Shown here: positions 17,423 to 26,794 of the stretch, in pieces
Layout of the letters: each line of letters begins with the position of its first letter
Numbering within the stretch: position 1 is the stretch's first letter
Notes under the pieces: model-generated
Databases searched by the model: none
Seen by the model: the letters and a program-made list of their open reading frames with translations, nothing else
Told to the model about the DNA's origin: nothing
Program-made: the position numbers and the translations under genes
Assembly (NCBI RefSeq): GCF_017744675.1
Contig: NZ_JAGIAV010000003.1
Location: 62,001 to 126,000 of the forward strand
DNA length: 64,000 nucleotides
Direction of reading: 5' to 3'
DNA from: Flavobacterium sp.
GTDB taxonomy: Bacteria > Bacteroidota > Bacteroidia > Flavobacteriales > Flavobacteriaceae

Positions 17423-19816
17423 TTAAATTGATTGTTTGCTGTCTTCCTTAGCTTGCAAATCAATAGTAACTTTTTTGAGCTGACCTGTAAACTTGTTATC
17501 CCAAGCTTTGTAATCTTCTGTAACTGGAGTGGCATCATCGCGCCCAACATCGGCTGTTTCATCTGTACAGAAAATAACAGGATGCGTTTTGGCAACATTG
17601 CCTTGCCCTACTTGCTTATCATTGATAAATATAGTAGCGATTCCGCTTTTTCCTAAACCGCCTCCGCTATAATCAAATTTCAGTTTTATAACCGCATTTC
17701 CAGCAGGTATCGCTTCTTTGGAAGCAATGGTAAATCTTTCTTTACCAAGCCAATTATAATGAAATATTGGTTTACCGTTTTTAACATACAGAGACCATCC
17801 GCCAAACCTACCGCCTTGGCAAATAATCACACCATTAGCTGTATTTGATTTATCGACATTTGCTGTTATGGTAAACGAAGTATTCTTGACATTTATAAAA
17901 GCATTTTCCACCATTCCAGGCGCTCCATTGTAAAGTGTCAAAGAAGTTCTTCCTGCCATAAGATCTGGTCTTCCCGCAATTTTAGCATTTAACCTTTCAA
18001 AAGAGCGGTCATCGATTGGCAATACATGGTATTTTTTGGCTTCAGACATAAATAAATCTTGAAGTTCTTTCAGTTTCTCAGGATACTTTTTAGAAAGATC
18101 AGTCGACTCGCTAAAATCTTCATTTGTATTATATAACTGCCAAACATCATCTTTTAAAGCCACGGGTTTACCAAAATCCCAAGGCACTTTATGAAGCGCT
18201 GCGGCTACCCATCCGTCATGATAAATAGCTCTAGAACCTGTAAGTTCAAAATACTGCGTATCGTGTTTTTCTTTCGCTTTAGCATCATTAAAAGAATAAA
18301 CCATACTAGTTCCTTCAATAGGATGCTGCTGAATACCATTGACAGTTTTAGGCTGAGGAAGGCCGCTTGCTTCCAGAACAGTCGGCGCAATATCTATTAC
18401 GTGAGTAAACTGGGTTCTCAAACCACCTTTTTCCTTAATTCCTTTTGGCCAATGTACAATCATTCCGTTTCGGGTACCTCCAAAATTGGCTGCAATTTCT
18501 TTTGTCCACGCAAAAGGTGCATCACCAGCAACAGCCCAAGCTGCTGAATAATGCGGTACACTAAACGGACTTCCCTGCAAATCTAGATCTTTATAGTATT
18601 CTTGCACTGTGGTTGGCGAACCATTTAAAAACGCCAATTCACTACCACCGCCTAATCCACCTTCTGGGCTGTCTCCATTATCACCCAAAATATAATATAC
18701 GATTGTATTATCGGCGATATTCATTTCTTCTAAAGCCTCATACACTTTTCCAATATAATAATCGGCATACTCGCCAAATGCTGCATAAATTTCCATTTGT
18801 CTGGCATACACTTTCTTTTCCACATCCGTAAGTTTGTCCCAATCTTTAATATCTGGATGTTTGGCTGCTAATTTGGTATTTTGAGGCACAAGACCCAACT
18901 TTTTCTGTCTTTCTAAAGTTTGTTCACGCATTTTATCCCATCCCATATCAAACTTGCCTTTGTACTTAGCAATCCATTCTTTAGGAACATGATGCGGCGT
19001 ATGTGTTGCACCAGGAGCAAAATAAATAAAAAAGGGTTTGTCAGGAGTTAACGCTTTCTGCGCCTTTATATAATCAATAGCATGATTAGCCAAATCAGGC
19101 ATTAAATGGTAATTAGGATCTTTCGGAGGATCAATACGAGTGGTTCCATCATAAAGTCCAGGATACCACTGATTGGTTTCTGCTCCCATAAAACCATAAA
19201 ATTTCTCGAAACCAGCACCTGTAGGCCAACGATCAAACGGACCCGATTCGCTAATTTCCCAAGCGGCAGTTTCGTGACATTTTCCGAACTGAGCTGTATT
19301 ATATCCATTTAGCTTTAATATTTCCGCCAAAGGTGTTATGTTCTGCGGGCGTAAACCTGAATTTCCAGGATAAGCAGTAGCGGTTTCTGCTATTGTTCCC
19401 ATATTATTAGAATGATGATTGCGTCCAGTTAAGAGAGCAATTCGGCTAGGAGAACATAAACCTGTAGTATGGAAACGGTTGTATCGTAAACCAGTCGCTG
19501 CCAGTTTTTCTGCTGTAGGCATATTTACCGGTCCACCAAAGGCACTTGGCATACCAAATCCCATATCATCAATTAGAATAACCAAAACGTTTGGAGCTCC
19601 TTTTGGCGCGTCGGCTTTAAAAGGTTTTGGAGGTTTGGCGTCTCGAACATCGAGTTCGTCATACGTAGGAGCATCTGGTTCTTTGATGGGTAGAGAAGTT
19701 CTATCCAAACCATCGTTTGATGCTAAATTACCAGATTCATTAGTGGCGTCACTTTCCTTTTTACAACCTGTAGCAAGTAAAAGTAGCAAGCTGAAACTTA
19801 CGAGTAGTTTTTTCAT
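17423..19816 (-). CDS. Arylsulfatase, lipoprotein
   Basis: 797 residues, hydrolysing a sulfate ester. The signal peptide ends in a lipobox with Cys18 (LLLATGCKK), so it is probably anchored in the outer membrane or periplasm. The sulfatase core shows VLVILIDDMGFG (metal-binding Asp pair at about 83-84) and the formylglycine site Cys121 in CSPSR followed by IALLTGRN; metal and sulfate ligands appear in KPFFIYFAPGATHTPHH and YILGDNGDS. About 200 C-terminal residues form a beta-sandwich/LamG-like extension. It requires a formylglycine-generating enzyme or anSME, not seen here. The substrate is unknown. Confidence 0.93.
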   Translation of the reverse strand: MKKLLVSFSLLLLLATGCKKESDATNESGNLASNDGLDRTSLPIKEPDAPTYDELDVRDAKPPKPFKADAPKGAPNVLVILIDDMGFGMPSAFGGPVNMPTAEKLAATGLRYNRFHTTGLCSPSRIALLTGRNHHSNNMGTIAETATAYPGNSGLRPQNITPLAEILKLNGYNTAQFGKCHETAAWEISESGPFDRWPTGAGFEKFYGFMGAETNQWYPGLYDGTTRIDPPKDPNYHLMPDLANHAIDYIKAQKALTPDKPFFIYFAPGATHTPHHVPKEWIAKYKGKFDMGWDKMREQTLERQKKLGLVPQNTKLAAKHPDIKDWDKLTDVEKKVYARQMEIYAAFGEYADYYIGKVYEALEEMNIADNTIVYYILGDNGDSPEGGLGGGSELAFLNGSPTTVQEYYKDLDLQGSPFSVPHYSAAWAVAGDAPFAWTKEIAANFGGTRNGMIVHWPKGIKEKGGLRTQFTHVIDIAPTVLEASGLPQPKTVNGIQQHPIEGTSMVYSFNDAKAKEKHDTQYFELTGSRAIYHDGWVAAALHKVPWDFGKPVALKDDVWQLYNTNEDFSESTDLSKKYPEKLKELQDLFMSEAKKYHVLPIDDRSFERLNAKIAGRPDLMAGRTSLTLYNGAPGMVENAFINVKNTSFTITANVDKSNTANGVIICQGGRFGGWSLYVKNGKPIFHYNWLGKERFTIASKEAIPAGNAVIKLKFDYSGGGLGKSGIATIFINDKQVGQGNVAKTHPVIFCTDETADVGRDDATPVTEDYKAWDNKFTGQLKKVTIDLQAKEDSKQSI

Positions 19817-20247
19817 ATAAATGGGAATTATTTAGATACTGTTAAATTACAATGAAAATAAAATTATGCGTAAATAGAGCTCATGATAAATGGTTGCAAA
19901 TTATAAAATGAAACCATTTTGTTTTTATGACAAATAAAAATCCATCAAATCCAATTAAATCTGAACTTACAACAAACACGAAATAATTTTTAAATATAGG
20001 AATTAAAATAATAAAAAACTTACATATATTAATTTTAAAATAAGTAAATACATCTTTTATATTAAAACGATATTATTTTCATACTTTATTTTCTTTACTT
20101 CTATAAAATAGTTCTAGTAATTTTGATGCGTTTTCAAATAGCTTAATTTAAGATGAGGTTGCAAAGACGGTTTATGTTTTCTATTTTTATAGAAACTGAT
20201 GAACTCCAATCATTAGACTTAATGTTATAAAAATAAGAGCAAATTAA
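19817..20247. other. Gene-free AT-rich spacer
   Basis: 431 bases between the divergent sulfatase and fructokinase genes. Both promoters should lie here. The only structure noticed is a weak inverted repeat around 19889-19918 (AATGGTT facing AACCATT). No coding ORF, RNA gene or clear TTTG / TAnnTTTG pair was seen. Confidence 0.5.
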
Positions 20248-21147
20248 ATGAGCCACGACAAAAAACTAAAAGCTGTAGCTTTCGGAGAAGTACTTTGGGA
20301 TATTTTTGACAATCAGAAAAAAATTGGCGGAGCGCCTTTAAATGTAGCCCTTCGAATGAAAGCCTTAGGCATTGATTCTAATATGATTAGCTGCGTAGGA
20401 AATGATGCTGATGGAGAAGCCATTATAAATGAAGTCAATAAATTGGGTCTTGAAACCAATACCATTCTAAAATCTGATGATTTTCCAACAGGATTAGTAA
20501 ATGTGACATTAGACGAAAGCAAATCGGCAACTTACGAAATTCTTTATCCTGCGGCTTGGGATAAAATTATTTTAAATGAAGAAGCACGAGAACTTGTTGT
20601 TAATTCAGATGTCTTAATCTACGGAAGCTTGGTTTGCAGAGATGTGGTTTCAAGAGAAGCCTTAAACGAACTGCTCAACACACATACTTATAAAGTTTTT
20701 GATGTCAATCTTCGAAAACCGCATTATGATTACGAAATTCTACAGCACTTAATGCAATCAGCCAATTTTATAAAATTTAACGATGAAGAGCTAATAGAAA
20801 TCAGTGCAGCTCTAGATTCTCCTTATAACACTTTAGAAGAAAACATGAACTTCATCTGCTCTCTCACCAATGCCACTGCAATTTGTGTGACCAGAGGAAA
20901 AGATGGCGCTTTACTTTTATGGGACAAACATCTTTATGAAAACGAAGGCTACACCGTAAAAGTTGAAGATACTGTTGGTGCTGGAGATTCTTTCTTGGGC
21001 GCTTTGGTCACTTCGCTTTTAAATGGAAAAGAACCGCAAGCCGCTTTAAATTTTGCCTGCGCAACCGGAGCTTTGGTCGCAGGATCAGCAGGCGGAAATC
21101 CTCAAATTTCAATTTTTGATATTGAAAATCTAATCAATAGAAATTGA
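20248..21147 (+). CDS. PfkB-family sugar kinase, probable fructokinase
   Basis: 299 residues. It starts with the sugar-binding VAFGEVLWDIF and KKIGGAPLNVALRMKALG and ends with the PfkB signature DTVGAGDSFLGALVTSLL (catalytic Asp in GAGD). The length is normal for cytosolic fructokinases. It lies ahead of a sucrose-phosphate synthase/phosphatase fusion and a GH32-like gene in the same orientation, which makes fructose the likely substrate. It would recapture fructose freed by the hydrolase as fructose 6-phosphate, the acceptor for the synthase. A 440-base repeat-filled gap separates it from the next gene, so cotranscription is not certain. Confidence 0.85.
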   Translation: MSHDKKLKAVAFGEVLWDIFDNQKKIGGAPLNVALRMKALGIDSNMISCVGNDADGEAIINEVNKLGLETNTILKSDDFPTGLVNVTLDESKSATYEILYPAAWDKIILNEEARELVVNSDVLIYGSLVCRDVVSREALNELLNTHTYKVFDVNLRKPHYDYEILQHLMQSANFIKFNDEELIEISAALDSPYNTLEENMNFICSLTNATAICVTRGKDGALLLWDKHLYENEGYTVKVEDTVGAGDSFLGALVTSLLNGKEPQAALNFACATGALVAGSAGGNPQISIFDIENLINRN

Positions 21148-21188
21148 AGGGCATGATCGAAACATTTTGTCGGTAAGATAGCGTTTAG

Positions 21189-21221
21189 AAACCCGACAGG
21201 TTTTAAAAACCTGTCGGGTTT
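21189..21221. repeat. 33-bp palindrome downstream of the fructokinase gene
   Basis: AAACCCGACAGGTTTT and its exact reverse complement are separated by one A. It may act as a terminator. A shortened relative, AACCTGACAGGTTTT, recurs at about 21430-21444, so it belongs to a repeat family. Confidence 0.7.
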
Positions 21222-21224
21222 AAT

Positions 21225-21389
21225 ATTCCGCTAGGAATATCTCGTCGGTAAAAAAATATTCGTTTACAGATATACGTTCCGTAGGAACGTTTGATCAATA
21301 AAGGAAATCTGTACGCAAAATCAAGTGTCCCTACAGGACACAGCATAACTCAATCCGATTTTTTACCGACGAAACATTCCTAGCGGAAT
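21225..21389. repeat. 165-bp element with 31-bp terminal inverted repeats
   Basis: The ends (21225-21255 and 21359-21389) are inverted copies matching at 29 of 31 positions; each begins with ATTCCGCTAGGAAT when read inward. Inside are short perfect hairpins, ACGTTCCGTAGGAACGT (21274-21290) and GTGTCCCTACAGGACAC (21325-21341). There is no coding capacity. It looks like a MITE/REPIN-type element. Confidence 0.7.
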
Positions 21390-21586
21390 GAATCCTTTGA
21401 GACTACAAAAAAATCTCGTTGTAAATCAGAAACCTGACAGGTTTTAAAGCAACAATCAAGCTTTTTTACAATTAAAACATTCTACATCCCTAACAAACAT
21501 GGGAACTATGTAAATTTAAAGTGTAATTATTTCTTCTTAATCGATACAGGCAATGTAAATTGCATTTTCAATATTATTAATGAAGA

Positions 21587-23764
21587 ATGATGAAAAAATT
21601 ACGAATTGCACTTATCAATATACACGGACTTTTAAAAGGTTCTGGTCTCGAAATTGGACGAGATGCCGACAATGGAGGTCAGACCAAATACATATACGAA
21701 TTAGCAGAATTTTTATCACAACACGAAGATGTAGAACACGTTCATCTTTTTACCAGATTAATTGATGATCCTGCACTTTCAGCAGAATACGCAGTTCCTA
21801 TCGAAATCATCAATGATAAACTGGACATAAGGCGAATTCCGTTTCTGGGGAAAAAGTATAAAGCAAAAGAACAGCTGTGGGAAGGATTAGATACTTTTGT
21901 AAATGGTACGATGCAGCACATCAAACAGCACAATATTTTTCCCGATTGGATTCACTCCCATTATGCGGATGCGGGATATGCAGCAGCCGAATTATCAGCC
22001 GTTTTAAATATTCCTTTTGCCCACACAGGACATTCTTTAGGATTTTACAAAAAGAAGAAACTAATCGAAAGTGGGGAAATCGAAGAAGAACTCGAAAAAA
22101 AGTTCAAATTTAAAGCCAGAATTGCCGCCGAAGAAAAAACCTTAGAACTCGCGGAATTTATTGTTACTTCTACCGAGCAGGAAATTGAAACTTACAAAGT
22201 GTACAAAAATTTCGAACTAGGAAAATACCACGCCATTTCACCTGGAATCGACACCAGAAAATTTGTTCCTTATTACTATCAAGAAAACGATTCGGATAAA
22301 CATATGGAAGAAGCGCAACGAAAATATTGGGTTGCCGAAACCATTTCAAAATTCTTAACCAATCCACACAAGCCTATTATTCTGGCACTTTCACGGCCTG
22401 ACCGCCACAAAAACTTGAATACTTTAATTGAAGTTTACGGAAAAGACAAAGAGCTGCAAAGCATGGCCAATCTGGTCATTTTTGCGGGTATCAGAAAAGA
22501 CATTGCTAAAATGCCTGAATCTGAAAAGAACGTTTTAACCGATTTGCTTCTTTTAATGGACAAATATGATTTGTACGGAAAAATGGCAATTCCGAAGAAA
22601 CATGATGTTGAAAATGAGGTTTCCATTATTTATCGTTATGCCGCAGAAAAAAGAGGTGTTTTTGTGAATTTAGCGCTGCATGAAAACTTCGGCTTAACCG
22701 TTATCGAATCAGCTAGTTCAGGACTTCCTGTGGTTGTGACTAAAAACGGCGGACCTTCAGAAATTATTCCAATTTGCCAAAACGGAGAATTGGTAAATCC
22801 GCAAGAAGAAAGCCAGATTAAAAAAGCGCTCCGAAATATTCTAACCGACGAAAATCAATGGAAATATTACTCTAATAACGGAGCCATCAATATTCAGAAA
22901 TATTACAGTTGGGTTAGCCATGTCAATCATTATGTGGATTTAATTCAAGAAAATCTATCCGTTTCTGCAACTGGAATCAAAAAACAGCATTATCCCAATA
23001 TTAATGTTAGCCGTTTAAAACGAAAAATTGATCATTTATTGGTTTCCGACATCGATGGAACTTTGATTGAACCAAAATTGGCGAATCCCGGTTTAAAAGA
23101 ATTAAAAACGCATTTAACCAATCGTACCGATAAAATGGCTTTTGCAATGGCTTCTGGACGAAACTTGGATTTAGTTAAAAAAGTAATTGATGAAGAAGAG
23201 TTTCCCCTACCCGACTTTATTATTTGTTCAGTCGGAACTGAAATTTATTATACCAACGGAAAGGATTACATTTTAGATAAAGGTTGGGCAAAATTTCTTT
23301 CTGGAAGATGGAAAAGAGAGGATATTGTCAATAGATTAAAAGCCGTAAAATGGATAAGACTTCAGGAAGAAGAAGCTCAAAACCCGTATAAAATTTCTTA
23401 TTACTATGACAAAGAACAATACAATCACGACGAATTAATTGCCGTTTTAGGAACAGGCTGGTACAAAGTCAATATTATTCCGAGTCATGGCCAGTTTTTA
23501 GATTTTATTCCGAAAAGAGCCTCTAAAGGAAATGCCATCAAGTTTTTATGCAGAAAATGGTCTATTCCACTAGGAAACGTAATTGCCGCTGGAGATTCTG
23601 GAAATGATGTTGATATGTTTCGAGGTCCTGTAAAAGGAATTATTGTGGGAAACCGAAGCGCAGAACTTTTGGCTTATGAAACGACAAAAAGTATTTACGT
23701 TGCGAAAACTTCTGCTTCAGAAGGAATTTTGGAAGGATTGAAATATTATAAAATCATAAAATAA
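21587..23764 (+). CDS. Fused sucrose-phosphate synthase / sucrose-phosphatase-like protein
   Basis: 725 residues, bifunctional layout as in plant and cyanobacterial SPS. Residues 1-470 or so form a GT4 retaining glycosyltransferase: IALINIHGLLKGSGLEIGRDADNGGQTKYIYELA (read in parts), HSHYADAGYAA, SRPDRHKNLNTL and the donor-site HENFGLTVIESASSGLPVV. Residues 485-725 form a HAD-IIB phosphatase with SDIDGT near 488 and AAGDSGNDVDMF near 686. Predicted product: sucrose from a nucleotide-glucose and fructose 6-phosphate. Mannosylfructose synthesis, known from Agrobacterium in a similar gene set with a fructokinase, is an alternative. No signal peptide; cytosolic. Confidence 0.88.
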   Translation: MMKKLRIALINIHGLLKGSGLEIGRDADNGGQTKYIYELAEFLSQHEDVEHVHLFTRLIDDPALSAEYAVPIEIINDKLDIRRIPFLGKKYKAKEQLWEGLDTFVNGTMQHIKQHNIFPDWIHSHYADAGYAAAELSAVLNIPFAHTGHSLGFYKKKKLIESGEIEEELEKKFKFKARIAAEEKTLELAEFIVTSTEQEIETYKVYKNFELGKYHAISPGIDTRKFVPYYYQENDSDKHMEEAQRKYWVAETISKFLTNPHKPIILALSRPDRHKNLNTLIEVYGKDKELQSMANLVIFAGIRKDIAKMPESEKNVLTDLLLLMDKYDLYGKMAIPKKHDVENEVSIIYRYAAEKRGVFVNLALHENFGLTVIESASSGLPVVVTKNGGPSEIIPICQNGELVNPQEESQIKKALRNILTDENQWKYYSNNGAINIQKYYSWVSHVNHYVDLIQENLSVSATGIKKQHYPNINVSRLKRKIDHLLVSDIDGTLIEPKLANPGLKELKTHLTNRTDKMAFAMASGRNLDLVKKVIDEEEFPLPDFIICSVGTEIYYTNGKDYILDKGWAKFLSGRWKREDIVNRLKAVKWIRLQEEEAQNPYKISYYYDKEQYNHDELIAVLGTGWYKVNIIPSHGQFLDFIPKRASKGNAIKFLCRKWSIPLGNVIAAGDSGNDVDMFRGPVKGIIVGNRSAELLAYETTKSIYVAKTSASEGILEGLKYYKIIK

Positions 23765-23776
23765 AAGAAAGTAAAA

Positions 23777-23917
23777 GCCACGAATTGCACGAATTCTCAC
23801 AAATTTCTAATACAGGCAAAAAATTAATACAGAAATATCACTACAACTTTGTCAAAGTTTCAAACTTTGACAAAGTTCCTCAAATTAGAATTCGAGAAAA
23901 TTGGTGCAATTCGTGGC
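23777..23917. repeat. 141-bp inverted-repeat element
   Basis: The ends are inverted copies, with GCCACGAATTGCAC read inward from both sides and only small differences further in. The centre carries a 33-base double palindrome (23845-23877) built from AACTTTGTCAAAGTT and its complement. There is no coding capacity. It resembles a small non-autonomous element. Confidence 0.65.
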
Positions 23918-23925
23918 AAAAAAAA

Positions 23926-23944
23926 TAAACACATAGAAGCATAG
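23926..23944. repeat. Remnant end of the larger MITE family
   Basis: TAAACACATAGAAGCATAG differs by one base from the terminal repeat of the elements at 25664 and 27496. It has no matching right end nearby, so it is a solitary remnant. Confidence 0.5.
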
Positions 23945-23989
23945 GCTTATTTGTGAGGGAAAGACATTTCATTCAAAATAAAAAACATA

Positions 23990-24072
23990 GCTGAACAACA
24001 ACTTTGGCAAAGTTTAAAACTTTGCCAAAGTTCATCAAATTAGAATTTGGGAAAATTGGTGTAATTCGCGGC
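23990..24072. repeat. Partial second copy of the 141-bp element
   Basis: This contains the central double palindrome variant (ACTTTGGCAAAGT and ACTTTGCCAAAGT) and the right end (AATTGGTGTAATTCGCGGC). The left end is missing. It lies 38 bases before the GH32-like gene. Confidence 0.6.
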
Positions 24073-24109
24073 AAAAAAAATATACTAACAGTTTAAAATA
24101 AATAATAAA

Positions 24110-25633
24110 ATGTATTCAGGTTCAGGATTTAGCAATTGGGAAATTGGAGATGTTGATGTATTTATTGATGAAAAAGGAATTCATCATTTATTTCATTTAA
24201 TTATTCCAAATCACGATTATATAGCGCACGCAGTTTCAAAAGATGGCCTTTCGTGGAAACGAGTAAAAAATGCTCTTTTTGTAGGCGATCCAGGAGAATG
24301 GGACGATGATATGTTATGGACCATGCATGTCAGCAAAAAATCGGATGGTGAGGGTTATGAAATGTATTATACTGGCTTAAAACGCCAAGATAAAGGAATT
24401 GAACAAAAAGTAGGAAGAGCGGTTTCGACGGATTTGCTTACTTGGAAAAAAGAAAATTTGTACGGACTTCCTTTTAAAAGCGAAGCACCGCATTATGAAG
24501 GCAAAAACAATAATCCACGCCAATGGATTAGTTTTAGAGATCCTTTTAAATACCAATACAAAGGCGAAGATTATCTGTTAATCTGTGCCCGAAGCGCCTC
24601 TGGACCAACATACCGCAGAGGCTGTATTGGTGTTGCAAAAAGAGAAAAAGAAGGTTATGTTTTGCAAAAGCCATTGCATATCCCGTATGTGTATGATGAT
24701 GTCGAGTGTCCGTGCGTAATTGAAATTAAAGGAACACATTATCTTTTAGGATCAATTAGAGAAGATATTAAAGTCCGTTATTGGTCGGCACCCGAATTTA
24801 GAGGCGAATACTGTGCTTTTCACAACAATGTTTTAATGCCTCAAGGAAACTATGCGGCAAGAGTGGTCAAAGAAGGCAAACACTTTCTAGTTTACAATTT
24901 TTATTTCGCAGACGGAAATGTCAATACGCATCGCGTGATTCCGCCACCAAAAGAATTAGATGTCGATAAAAGCGGAAGACTATTGCTGAAAAGTTATTAT
25001 TACTGGGAAAAACTGTATCAAAAAACGATACACCAGAAAGATTTGCCTCACCCCTTGCCGATTCTAGGAAATCCAACAGCTGACTTTGTTTTAGAAAATG
25101 AAAACAAATGGCGTTTTGGCTGTAGAAGCGGTTACGAAATTTACTGCTTCGAAAAACCCTCAATGGATTTTGTTTGGGAAGGAACACTTGCAGTTGAAGG
25201 AATGGGAAAAACAGGATTTGTAATCGAATGCGATAAAGAAGGAACAGGGTATTATATTTCTATTGATTTCATGAATGGCTTCGTACAGTTCAGAGCTTGG
25301 GGTTTTAACGAAAAAGACGTGAAAAATAATTTCATCTTTGAAAACATTCAAACCAATCAATTTGAGATTAGTGAAGAAAAACAGATTTACTTTAAAATCA
25401 TCCGCTACGGAAATTATTACGAACTCTCTATCAATGACATTGTAAAACTGACTTTATTAGATTTTAAATACAGCGAAGGAAAAGTCGGTATTTACGTTTG
25501 TTCGGCTGTAATCTCGATAAGCGATTCTAAAATTCATGTCATTCCAGAACCAGAAAATGAATACGCAGCTTCAGATCCTGAAAAATATTTGAATGATTAC
25601 AGTAGGATTGTTCAGATTGACGCAAAAAACTAA
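24110..25633 (+). CDS. GH32-like beta-fructosidase (putative cytosolic sucrose hydrolase)
   Basis: 507 residues without a signal peptide. The N-terminal 300 residues have features of a five-bladed GH32 propeller: candidate nucleophile Asp14/Asp16 in WEIGDVDVFID, the RDP motif at about 143-145 (SFRDPFKY), and the EC motif with the acid/base Glu at about 199 (DVECPCVIEI). A C-terminal beta-sandwich (about 340-500) follows, as in GH32 enzymes. The first motif is far from the usual WMNDPNG, so the substrate is uncertain; a GH43/GH68-like activity is possible. Placement after fructokinase and the SPS/SPP fusion suggests it splits the fructoside made by them. Confidence 0.78.
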   Translation: MYSGSGFSNWEIGDVDVFIDEKGIHHLFHLIIPNHDYIAHAVSKDGLSWKRVKNALFVGDPGEWDDDMLWTMHVSKKSDGEGYEMYYTGLKRQDKGIEQKVGRAVSTDLLTWKKENLYGLPFKSEAPHYEGKNNNPRQWISFRDPFKYQYKGEDYLLICARSASGPTYRRGCIGVAKREKEGYVLQKPLHIPYVYDDVECPCVIEIKGTHYLLGSIREDIKVRYWSAPEFRGEYCAFHNNVLMPQGNYAARVVKEGKHFLVYNFYFADGNVNTHRVIPPPKELDVDKSGRLLLKSYYYWEKLYQKTIHQKDLPHPLPILGNPTADFVLENENKWRFGCRSGYEIYCFEKPSMDFVWEGTLAVEGMGKTGFVIECDKEGTGYYISIDFMNGFVQFRAWGFNEKDVKNNFIFENIQTNQFEISEEKQIYFKIIRYGNYYELSINDIVKLTLLDFKYSEGKVGIYVCSAVISISDSKIHVIPEPENEYAASDPEKYLNDYSRIVQIDAKN

Positions 25634-25663
25634 ATTAGTCTTTTAATATGTTATTTAAAATTA

Positions 25664-26050
25664 TTTAAACACATAGAAACATAGTTTTACTAACTCTTAA
25701 AAGGCGTTTCACTTATAATATTTCACATAGCATACTATGCGTTAAACTTTGTCAAAGTTTCGAACTTTGACAAAGTTATGCCAACAATTAGCGCAAAACT
25801 TTTAAATCAAAATATGATCAGCTCAATCTGCGAAATTATTTTTCCCGCAGATTGAGCAGATTGAGCAGAAAAAATCTTTAAAATCTGCTTAATCTGCGAG
25901 AGTAAATTTTTCTCAAAAGCATTTTTAAATAAACTTTGTCAAAGTTTCGAACTTTGACAAAGTTAGCTTGACGCAAAGCTATGTGTTAGAAACTAGTTTC
26001 TTTCTATACCTTTTTTAGATCAAAAAAATCTATATTTCTATGTGTTTAAA
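25664..26050. mobile_element. MITE-like element, copy A (387 bp)
   Basis: The terminal inverted repeats are about 21 bp: AAACACATAGAAACATAG at the left end and its complement, with one change, at the right end. Inside are two copies of a 33-base double palindrome (25745-25777 and 25932-25964) and a region with CAGATTGAGCAG motifs. There is no ORF. It is an imperfect direct duplicate of the element at 27496-27898, and the two bracket the Crp-like and CPBP genes. Probably non-autonomous; no transposase is visible. Confidence 0.7.
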
Positions 26051-26130
26051 AAATTGGAATAGCAAATAGAGTTGTTTTTACTTTGAAAGATAAAACTTAT
26101 ATTGGCGTTCCGAACCTATAATTTTATAAA

Positions 26131-26721
26131 ATGCCACAAAGTCCGTCACCAGAAGATGTAAAACGAGTTTTTCAAAATTATTTTACTGCCGATATAAATA
26201 TCTGGAAAGGATTTTCGGAGAAAATAAAAGTCCGTAAATTTGACAAATCTGAAATCATAAAAGATTATCACGGAGTCGAAAAATATCTCAATATCATCAT
26301 AAAAGGATCGGCAGGATTATTTGTTTGGGATGGCAAAAGAGATATTTGCATCAATCTTCTTTACGAAAATAGTTTTATCAGCGATTACATGTCTTTTCTA
26401 AACCAACAGCCGTCCGTTATTAAAACAGAAGCTTTGGAGGATTTGACTCTTTGGTCTATTTCACATCAGGATTTAAACGAATTGTATCAAAGGTCAGAAA
26501 CAGGTTTACGAATTGGAAAAGCCATTTCTGAAATGCTGTATGTACGCAAACAGCAAGAACAGATTAATCTTTTGACGCTTTCTCCGCAAGAACGTTATTT
26601 AAAACTGATAGAAGCACGTCCCGAAATTTTTCAAAGAACGCCTCTTAAAATCATAGCTTCCTATTTGGGATTAACGGCTGAAAGTTTAAGCCGTATTCGA
26701 AAAAGAGTCATGGAAAAATGA
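26131..26721 (+). CDS. Crp/Fnr-family transcriptional regulator
   Basis: 196 residues. The N-terminal cyclic-nucleotide-binding-like beta-roll (residues 20-125) lacks the cysteines of an Fe-S FNR and a clear cAMP pocket. The C-terminal winged helix reads SPQERYLKLIEARPEIFQRT followed by IIASYLGLTAESLSRIRKR, a typical Crp-type recognition helix. Flavobacterial members of this group often act as local one-component regulators with no ligand known. It is 73 bases ahead of a CPBP protease gene in the same direction, so that gene may be its target. Repeat elements flank the pair. Confidence 0.88.
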   Translation: MPQSPSPEDVKRVFQNYFTADINIWKGFSEKIKVRKFDKSEIIKDYHGVEKYLNIIIKGSAGLFVWDGKRDICINLLYENSFISDYMSFLNQQPSVIKTEALEDLTLWSISHQDLNELYQRSETGLRIGKAISEMLYVRKQQEQINLLTLSPQERYLKLIEARPEIFQRTPLKIIASYLGLTAESLSRIRKRVMEK

Positions 26722-26794
26722 TTTCTTACCCAAAGTCAATTTTATTCTCATTTTGGCTCGCTAAGTTTGCTTCACTAAACCAAACAAATTTAAA

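Noticed and set aside
19419..19820. 133-residue ORF opposite the sulfatase start
   Set aside because: It is a shadow frame of the well-supported sulfatase; no independent start context or motif.
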